Source of the DNA: Anaerolineaceae bacterium
GTDB taxonomy: Bacteria; Chloroflexota; Anaerolineae; Anaerolineales; Anaerolineaceae
Reading direction: 5' to 3'
Assembly (NCBI GenBank): GCA_014860845.1
Contig: JACZIY010000772.1
Coordinates: 1-7,672, forward strand
DNA length: 7,672 nt
Of the stretch, positions 1-3,807 are shown piece after piece. A program made the translations under genes and the position numbers. Every line of letters starts with the position of its first letter. Position 1 is the first letter of the stretch. The notes beneath the pieces were generated by a model. The model was not told the origin of the DNA. It saw nothing but the letters and a program-made list of their open reading frames with translations, and did no database searches.

Positions 1-7
1 TTTTCTG

Positions 8-81
8 TGCCCCGGGCAGAACTCGAATCTGCAACCATCTGCTCCGCAAGCAGGTACTCTGTCCAATTGAGCTACCGGGGC
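8..81 (-). tRNA. tRNA-Arg, anticodon GCG
   Basis: A full 74-nt cloverleaf folds on the minus strand. The acceptor stem is GCCCCGG/CCGGGGC (75-81 with 9-15), the discriminator base is A at 8, the D arm is GCTC/GAGT, and the T arm is GCAGA-TTCGAGT-TCTGC. The anticodon loop reads TTGCGGA, which puts GCG at positions 45-47 of the window and so decodes the arginine codon CGC (and CGU by wobble). The outermost anticodon-stem pair is C/A, a mismatch; the other four pairs are intact. No CCA is encoded after the discriminator, so the tail must be added by CCA transferase. Most bacteria read CGU/CGC with a deaminated ACG anticodon, so GCG is notable. The next upstream gene on the same strand is far enough away, and the promoter strong enough, that it is probably transcribed alone. 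Confidence 0.95.
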
Positions 82-100
82 GTGCTGGATAAGCACGCAA

Positions 101-129
101 AATATACCGCATTTCAGATAGATCGTCAA
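101..129 (-). promoter_or_regulatory. sigma-70-type promoter of the tRNA-Arg gene
   Basis: On the minus strand, TTGACG (124-129) is followed by exactly 17 nt and then TATATT (101-106). Both hexamers are one base off consensus, and the spacer is ideal. The predicted start is near 94, leaving a leader of roughly a dozen bases before the mature tRNA 5' end at 81. A strong promoter is expected for a tRNA gene. Confidence 0.75.
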
Positions 130-176
130 GGAAAACGACCTGAGATGTCCGGTTGATCTAATTGAATTCCAGGCTC

Positions 177-527
177 TTAAATAGATATTACCTTGCTGGC
201 GCGGAACTGCGCTTCGATGATATCAGTCATGCCGCCTACAATTCCAACCTGTACTTGATCAGCCAACTCATAATAATTCAGACAAGTACCGCATAGAATA
301 AGATGGACGCCTTTGCGTTCCAATTCTTTCAGTTGATCCAGCACCGGTGAACCAGAGACTGCTAACTTGACCCCATCCGTATAAAAGCAAATTACAGATG
401 GCAGAATATCGTTTTCATTTAATAATGATAAATATTTGACGATCAGGGTTTGTTGTAAAGCTGTGTATGAATCCCCCATGCCATTGCGGGTAACCAGGAT
501 TACGGTGTTTGATGCTGATAATTCCAT
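177..527 (-). CDS. DsrE-family protein resembling the C-terminal domain of YedF
   Basis: This 116-residue soluble protein has a single DsrE-like alpha/beta domain. The N-terminal strand VILVTRNGMGD (9-19) resembles the opening strand of DsrE/YedF domains. The segment DGVKLAVSGSPVLDQL (51-66) and the CGTCLNYY motif (79-86, with C79 and C82) match the pattern of the C-terminal domain of YedF, the sulfurtransferase-like protein linked to selenium metabolism. Typical YedF is about 200 residues with an N-terminal TusA/SirA domain; that domain is absent, and there is no room for it in frame. C79 and C82 are candidates for a persulfide- or selenide-carrying site, by family analogy only. The start is well supported: CCTCCT at 533-538 reads as AGGAGG on the minus strand, 5 nt before ATG. 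No selD, sirA or other sulfur gene is adjacent. The gene is apparently monocistronic, behind a structured leader with a terminator. Alternative: a general DsrE/DsrF-like protein of unknown role. Confidence 0.85.
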   Translation of the reverse strand: MELSASNTVILVTRNGMGDSYTALQQTLIVKYLSLLNENDILPSVICFYTDGVKLAVSGSPVLDQLKELERKGVHLILCGTCLNYYELADQVQVGIVGGMTDIIEAQFRASKVISI

Positions 528-564
528 TAATTCCTCCTGTTTCGTGTTTGAAAATAAGTAATAG

Positions 565-592
565 AAAAAACCACCCGCACATACAGGTGGTT
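565..592 (-). terminator. intrinsic terminator within the DsrE/YedF-like leader
   Basis: On the minus strand, AACCACC (586-592) pairs with GGTGGTT (569-575) around a 10-nt loop, followed by a run of T (565-570 on the complementary strand). It stands about 40 nt before the start codon of the downstream gene rather than behind a gene. This position points to conditional attenuation rather than ordinary transcript ending. The upstream repeat at 633-644 can pair with the loop and first arm and would dissolve the hairpin. Confidence 0.7.
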
Positions 593-721
593 CTTCAGAA
601 GGAACAATCTCAGCAGGAGATCAATCCATCAAACCTGTATGTGCAAACTGCACAGCGGTGCTCAAGGCACCTTTAAAGTTGCTTCAGGTATGACGGTAAA
701 TGCCGGGCATAGATCTCCTTT
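565..721 (-). promoter_or_regulatory. structured 5' leader: candidate riboswitch or transcription attenuator upstream of the DsrE/YedF-like gene
   Basis: The leader runs from the predicted start near 721 to a U tract at 565-570. Base pairing seen on the minus strand:
- an 8-bp helix AGGAGATC (712-719) with GATCTCCT (615-622), which closes about 90 nt right at the 5' end;
- inside it, a 5-bp helix between 685-689 and 633-637;
- a hairpin with arms 657-661 and 667-671;
- a hairpin with arms 640-645 and 649-654;
- an alternative 12-bp perfect pairing of 633-644 with 577-588, which invades the terminator's first arm.
Two mutually exclusive states follow: closing helix plus terminator, or the 12-bp antiterminator enclosing hairpins 590-605 and 607-621. 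I do not recognise a known class: there is no T-box core and no complete SAM, TPP or cobalamin signature. An 8-codon reading frame with a ribosome site (684-710) lies inside, so a leader-peptide mechanism is also possible. Confidence 0.6.
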
Positions 722-727
722 GAGATG

Positions 728-755
728 ATTATATGTGCAAATTGGATAAAAACAA
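728..755 (-). promoter_or_regulatory. promoter of the DsrE/YedF-like gene
   Basis: On the minus strand, TTGTTT (750-755) is followed by 16 nt and a perfect TATAAT (728-733). The predicted start is near 721, immediately before the closing helix of the structured leader. The spacer holds CCAATTTGCA (736-745), a 10-mer also found in the divergent promoter. Confidence 0.65.
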
Positions 756-867
756 TTCTTATTAGCAGAGAAACAAAATAATCCAAATTCCCAAAATTCG
801 ATCTAAATTTGGGAATTCGTTCCAAAAGTTTAATCTAACACACCTTGATTCGTATTTCCAATTTGCA
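736..867. repeat. inverted pair of CCAATTTGCA motifs, one in each divergent promoter
   Basis: CCAATTTGCA occurs on the plus strand at 858-867, directly against the -10 box of the arsR-type promoter. It occurs on the minus strand at 736-745, two bases before the -10 box of the DsrE/YedF-like promoter. The two copies face opposite directions, each at almost the same place relative to its own -10 box. This could be a shared regulatory site or a chance feature of AT-rich promoters. No known regulator is recognised. Confidence 0.4.
786..817. repeat. perfect 10-bp inverted repeat between divergent promoters
   Basis: AATTCCCAAA (786-795) and TTTGGGAATT (808-817) form perfect arms around a 12-nt spacer. 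After one mismatch, two further inner pairs form. The element lies upstream of the -35 boxes of both divergent promoters and so is not part of either predicted transcript. This favours a protein-binding site over an RNA hairpin. The regulator is unknown. Confidence 0.55.
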
Positions 868-873
868 TATAAT
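845..873 (+). promoter_or_regulatory. promoter of the arsR-type operon
   Basis: TTGATT (845-850) is followed by 17 nt and a perfect TATAAT (868-873). The predicted start is about 880, leaving a leader of some 45 nt before the repressor's ATG. The likely operator begins at 883, immediately downstream. Confidence 0.75.
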
Positions 874-882
874 ATAAATAAC

Positions 883-896
883 TGAACATATGCTCA
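883..896. promoter_or_regulatory. probable ArsR/SmtB-type operator
   Basis: TGAACATATGCTCA is an imperfect palindrome in which 6 of 7 pairs match. It resembles the TGAAyA...TrTTCA half-site arrangement seen at SmtB/CzrA-family operators. It sits just downstream of the predicted transcription start and 29 bp before the ATG of the ArsR-type gene, as expected for autorepression released by metal. Binding is inferred from position and similarity. Confidence 0.6.
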
Positions 897-924
897 ATTG
901 TTTTAATAAGGAGAAAAACCATCA

Positions 925-1215
925 ATGATCCTGGATGAACATACAGCAGCCCATGTGGCAGAATTGTTTCGAGCTTTCAGCGACACCAGCCGGGTGCGTA
1001 TCCTTGCAGCCATCATGGATCAGGAACTGAATGTCTCTGCTTTGGCTGAGCAGGTAGGTGTAACCGAATCAGCTGTATCACACCATATGCGTGGTTTACG
1101 GCAGATGCGCCTGGTCAAATCCAGACGTGATGGCAAAGAAGTGTACTACCGTGTCGTTGATCCACACATCATTACTTTATTTATGCAGGGTGTCAATCAC
1201 ATCCGGGAAGATTAA
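925..1215 (+). CDS. ArsR/SmtB-family metal-responsive repressor with a zinc-type alpha-5 site
   Basis: This is a 96-residue winged-helix dimeric repressor, the usual length for the family. The opening LFRAFSDTSRVRILAAI (14-30) and the recognition-helix region ESAVSHHMRGLRQMRLV (48-64) are typical of the family, followed by the wing RRDGKEVYYRV (67-77). The last helix carries D79, H81, H92 and E95. This is exactly the DxH...HxxE spacing of the alpha-5 zinc site of SmtB (D104, H106, H117, E120), so metal sensing at the dimer interface, probably Zn(II) or Co(II), is well supported. The alpha-3 cysteines (ELCV motif) of arsenic/cadmium sensors are absent. The start has AAGGAG at 908-913, 11 nt upstream, which is a little long, but no better ATG exists. 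It is first in a four-gene operon and is likely autoregulated through the palindrome at 883-896. No metal efflux or storage gene follows, which is unusual. Confidence 0.92.
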   Translation: MILDEHTAAHVAELFRAFSDTSRVRILAAIMDQELNVSALAEQVGVTESAVSHHMRGLRQMRLVKSRRDGKEVYYRVVDPHIITLFMQGVNHIRED

Positions 1216-1217
1216 GG

Positions 1218-1907
1218 ATGGAAGTGAAAATGGATCGTCTGGCAATCAAATTTTTATTATTCTTTGTTCCAATATTAGCACTCAGTCTTGCCTGGTTAGG
1301 GTTTCAAACGATAGCCACTAATTTAATTGGATGGTTTTTAATGTTGGTCGGTGTGCTTTTCAGCGTTGGTATTTTCATTGCATACATCATTAAGGGAAAA
1401 ACTCTTTGGAATGGTGTGGCAAAAAACAAACCGATTCGTCAAGAAACAGGAGATCGTTCTTTCTGGTTGATCGTTGTGAGCATGATTTTTGCTTTCTATC
1501 TACCCCCCCTTGAATTTCTTTATATAGATATTTCAGTTTCTCCAACCATCGGATGGATGCTAGTTGGAGCTGGATTTGTAATTGCGGGTTCATTTCTGTT
1601 TGGTTATGCAAGGTATGAGTTGCGAATGTGGTATTCCGGACATCTTTCAGTGCAGAAAGAGCAGGTTTTGGTTCAAAGCGGACCATATAGCCTGGTTCGC
1701 CATCCTGCTTATTTGGGGTATTTGCTCATGGCTGTAGGTGTCAGTCTGGCGTATGCCAGTGTACTCGGAGTGATTAACCTCCTCTTTCTGTTTTTATGCT
1801 TTCGTTATCGCATAAAGATCGAGGAAAAATTATTGGCAGCTCATTTTGGAAAGGCTTATCTTACTTATGCAGAAAATACAAAAAAAATTATTCCATTTAT
1901 GTGGTAA
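1218..1907 (+). CDS. isoprenylcysteine carboxylmethyltransferase (ICMT/PEMT)-like membrane protein
   Basis: This 229-residue integral membrane protein has about five hydrophobic segments (roughly 9-29, 35-58, 82-104, 110-130 and 168-196). The conserved C-terminal part contains GPYSLVRHPAYLG (155-167), the hallmark S-adenosylmethionine-binding segment of the ICMT/PEMT/NnrU group. It continues with E202-E203, then HFGKAY (209-214) and P226, the usual EE...FG.aY...P ending. The family methylates prenylated or lipid-like substrates at the membrane; bacterial members are mostly of unknown substrate. It begins 2 bp after the repressor's stop codon. A second ATG at 1230 (residue 5) has the better placed ribosome site (AAGGA, 1214-1218) and may be the true start, giving 225 residues. 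Codon and base use here look more AT-rich than in the genes to the right. Confidence 0.85.
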   Translation: MEVKMDRLAIKFLLFFVPILALSLAWLGFQTIATNLIGWFLMLVGVLFSVGIFIAYIIKGKTLWNGVAKNKPIRQETGDRSFWLIVVSMIFAFYLPPLEFLYIDISVSPTIGWMLVGAGFVIAGSFLFGYARYELRMWYSGHLSVQKEQVLVQSGPYSLVRHPAYLGYLLMAVGVSLAYASVLGVINLLFLFLCFRYRIKIEEKLLAAHFGKAYLTYAENTKKIIPFMW

Positions 1908-1922
1908 TTTTTTAGGTGAGAC

Positions 1923-2921
1923 ATGACGGAAAAACAAAAATTTCATGATAAAAAATTATTAATCATCGGTGCTGGTGTTATTGGTACTTTGTATGGCTGG
2001 CAACTTCAGAAATCAGGTTGTCAGGTTACTCATTTGATCCGGAAATCAAAAATTGATTTATATAAAGCATCTGGAATACAGATAAAATGTCTGGATCTCA
2101 GATCTTCCCAGGGTAAAAATGTTGAGGAACAATATCTTCCGAATTTCGTTGATTCTTTTTCGGATTTCGAGAACTATGATTTCATCATTGTGGCAGTCAA
2201 CAGCAATCAACTAGAAGACATCCTGCTCATGTTGAAAAATTATTCTGGGACTGCTCATATCGTATTCTTACAAAATATGCGACCAGGGGATGATGAAAGC
2301 ATTGCAGAATATTTGGATCTATCCCGGTACTTCATCGCTTATCCTTTCAAAGCAGGTGGGGGACGAAAGGATAACCTGATCGAGGGTGTTATTTTTGGTA
2401 TGAAGCTGACCAATACAGTAGTTGGAGAGAGAGATGGACACATTTCTAATCGGGTAAAAGAATTTTCATATTTGCTTGAACAAGCGAATATGAATCCAAA
2501 AATCATTACAGATATCATTCCCTATATCAGAACGCACTATGTTTGGGGGGCGTGTTGTCTGGCTGCATATCTGAAAGCAGGAAATTATCAGACCTTTCAA
2601 CGAACTGAGCTCATAAAAGAATCATATCTGGCCATGAGGGAAGGTTGGAAGATTTGTGAGAATCAGGGGATCAATCCAAGAAAGGTAGCTCCCACCAAAT
2701 ATTACTTCCTTCCATTTTTCCTCTTAATACCCTTCACCCAATGGATTTACCGGCAGAAGGGTATGCAGGAGATGTTCGAAGGCCATGTTCAGCATTCGCC
2801 GGATGAGATGAAAGATATGTACTTTACCTTACTGGCGTTGGGTAAAAAATATAAGGTGGATATGCCAATCTATGAAGGTTATATGCCTTACGTGAAGAAG
2901 TTTTTTAATTTGTTGGAATAG
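1923..2921 (+). CDS. ketopantoate reductase (PanE/ApbA)-fold oxidoreductase, probably not a true PanE
   Basis: This 332-residue protein has an N-terminal NAD(P)-binding Rossmann domain, with LLIIGAGVIGTLYG at 12-25 and the GxGxxG glycines at 16, 18 and 21. R40 follows the second strand and suggests NADPH preference. Further Rossmann strands are FIIVAVNSNQ (87-96) and HIVFLQNMRPG (112-122). The all-alpha C-terminal domain begins near 180. By eye alignment to E. coli PanE, the catalytic lysine and its nearby asparagines fall in IRTHYVWGACCLAAYL (202-217). Here the lysine position is G209 and both asparagines are leucine; the later catalytic glutamate seems kept as E295. It is therefore unlikely to reduce ketopantoate in the standard way. 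A hydrophobic stretch at 261-275 could contact the membrane. It starts 15 bp after the upstream gene with AGGTG at 1914-1918. Alternatively, the missing lysine could be an error of my alignment. Confidence 0.8.
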   Translation: MTEKQKFHDKKLLIIGAGVIGTLYGWQLQKSGCQVTHLIRKSKIDLYKASGIQIKCLDLRSSQGKNVEEQYLPNFVDSFSDFENYDFIIVAVNSNQLEDILLMLKNYSGTAHIVFLQNMRPGDDESIAEYLDLSRYFIAYPFKAGGGRKDNLIEGVIFGMKLTNTVVGERDGHISNRVKEFSYLLEQANMNPKIITDIIPYIRTHYVWGACCLAAYLKAGNYQTFQRTELIKESYLAMREGWKICENQGINPRKVAPTKYYFLPFFLLIPFTQWIYRQKGMQEMFEGHVQHSPDEMKDMYFTLLALGKKYKVDMPIYEGYMPYVKKFFNLLE

Positions 2922-2929
2922 GAGGTGGT

Positions 2930-3766
2930 ATGGTTCCAAATGCCTTTCAAAATCAGGTTGTGATCATTACGGGTGCTTCTGCAGGAATTGGAGCAGCGTT
3001 GGCTGAAGAACTGGCCAATCAAGGGGCAAGATTAGTCATAGCAGCTAGAAGGGAAGACCGCCTGGAAGAAGTTGCCAAAAAATGTCGAGCATTGGGTTCT
3101 GAGGTCATGATTGTTCCCACAGATGTGAGTGATGAAGCCCAATGTAAGTGGTTGGTTGAAAGAACCATAGAACAATATGGTCAATTGAATATGCTGATCA
3201 ATAACGCTGGTTTGGCAGCAACAGCTTTATTTGATCAATTTCCTGATCTTAATCTATTCAGACATGTCATCAATGTAAATTTTTATGGTGTTATCCATTG
3301 TGCGTATTATGCTCTTCCCTATCTACAACAGACACAAGGTCGGGTTGTGACGATTTCCAGCATGGGAGGAAAATCAGCAATCCCTTATAACACACCATAC
3401 TGTGCCAGCAAATATGCTATCCATGGTTTTATGGATGCATTGAGAATGGAAACAAAATCTCAAGGGGTGAGTGTTACCACAATTTGCCCATGGTGGGTGG
3501 TGACAGAGTTTCATGAAGCGCAAATGGATAAAAACGGAATTTCGAGAGGGGCTAACGGTCGGAAAATTTATCACAAACGGATGATGACAGCCAAACGTTG
3601 TGCAGAGATTACATTAATAGCTGCATATAAGCGGAAACGAGAAATATTAATGGGTCCTGGCACCCTCACCGTCTGGTTAAAATTACTCTCACCAGCTCTA
3701 TTGGATTGGTTGGCAATAAAAATTTTTATTGAACCCGCCATACGCAGGACAAGAAATAACAATTAA
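2930..3766 (+). CDS. short-chain dehydrogenase/reductase (classical SDR)
   Basis: This 278-residue classical SDR has the cofactor motif TGASAGIG at 14-21, AARRE (38-42) favouring NADP(H), D65 in PTDVSD, NNAG at 91-94, and a full catalytic set: N117, S144, Y157 and K161 (YCASK). The usual PG motif after the active site is PW (187-188), a variant also seen in some steroid- or lipid-acting SDRs. The C-terminal tail beyond about residue 240 is hydrophobic and ends basic (LSPALLDWLAIKIFIEP, 253-269), which hints at membrane association. The substrate is not predictable. It is the last gene of the operon, 8 bp after the previous stop codon, with AGGAGG at 2920-2925 overlapping that stop codon. Lying beside a membrane methyltransferase and a second oxidoreductase, it may work on a lipid or isoprenoid; this is inference. 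Confidence 0.88.
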   Translation: MVPNAFQNQVVIITGASAGIGAALAEELANQGARLVIAARREDRLEEVAKKCRALGSEVMIVPTDVSDEAQCKWLVERTIEQYGQLNMLINNAGLAATALFDQFPDLNLFRHVINVNFYGVIHCAYYALPYLQQTQGRVVTISSMGGKSAIPYNTPYCASKYAIHGFMDALRMETKSQGVSVTTICPWWVVTEFHEAQMDKNGISRGANGRKIYHKRMMTAKRCAEITLIAAYKRKREILMGPGTLTVWLKLLSPALLDWLAIKIFIEPAIRRTRNNN

Positions 3767-3807
3767 TAATTTTATTCCGAATTTAATAATCTGTATAAAA
3801 ATTAATT
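3761..3807. terminator. possible bidirectional terminator between convergent genes
   Basis: An AT-only inverted repeat spans the 35-bp gap and both stop codons. AATTAAT (3761-3767) pairs with ATTAATT (3801-3807), and TTTTAT (3770-3775) pairs with ATAAAA (3795-3800), with a 2-nt bulge and a 19-nt loop. No GC pairs stabilise it, so termination strength is doubtful. No other terminator is visible between the two convergent genes. Confidence 0.3.

Noticed and set aside
81..97. Short hairpin CGTGCT/AGCACG next to the tRNA 5' end.
   Set aside because: It straddles the predicted transcription start, so most of the stem would not be in the transcript; treated as chance.
565..721. T-box, SAM-I, TPP or cobalamin riboswitch identity for the leader.
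   Set aside because: Isolated fragments look similar (GCCCGGCA, AAAGGTGC, GCTGAGAT), but the order and remaining core motifs of each class are missing.
925..1215. Arsenic or cadmium sensing by the ArsR-type repressor.
   Set aside because: The protein contains no cysteine, so the alpha-3 thiolate site cannot form; only the alpha-5 zinc-type site is complete.
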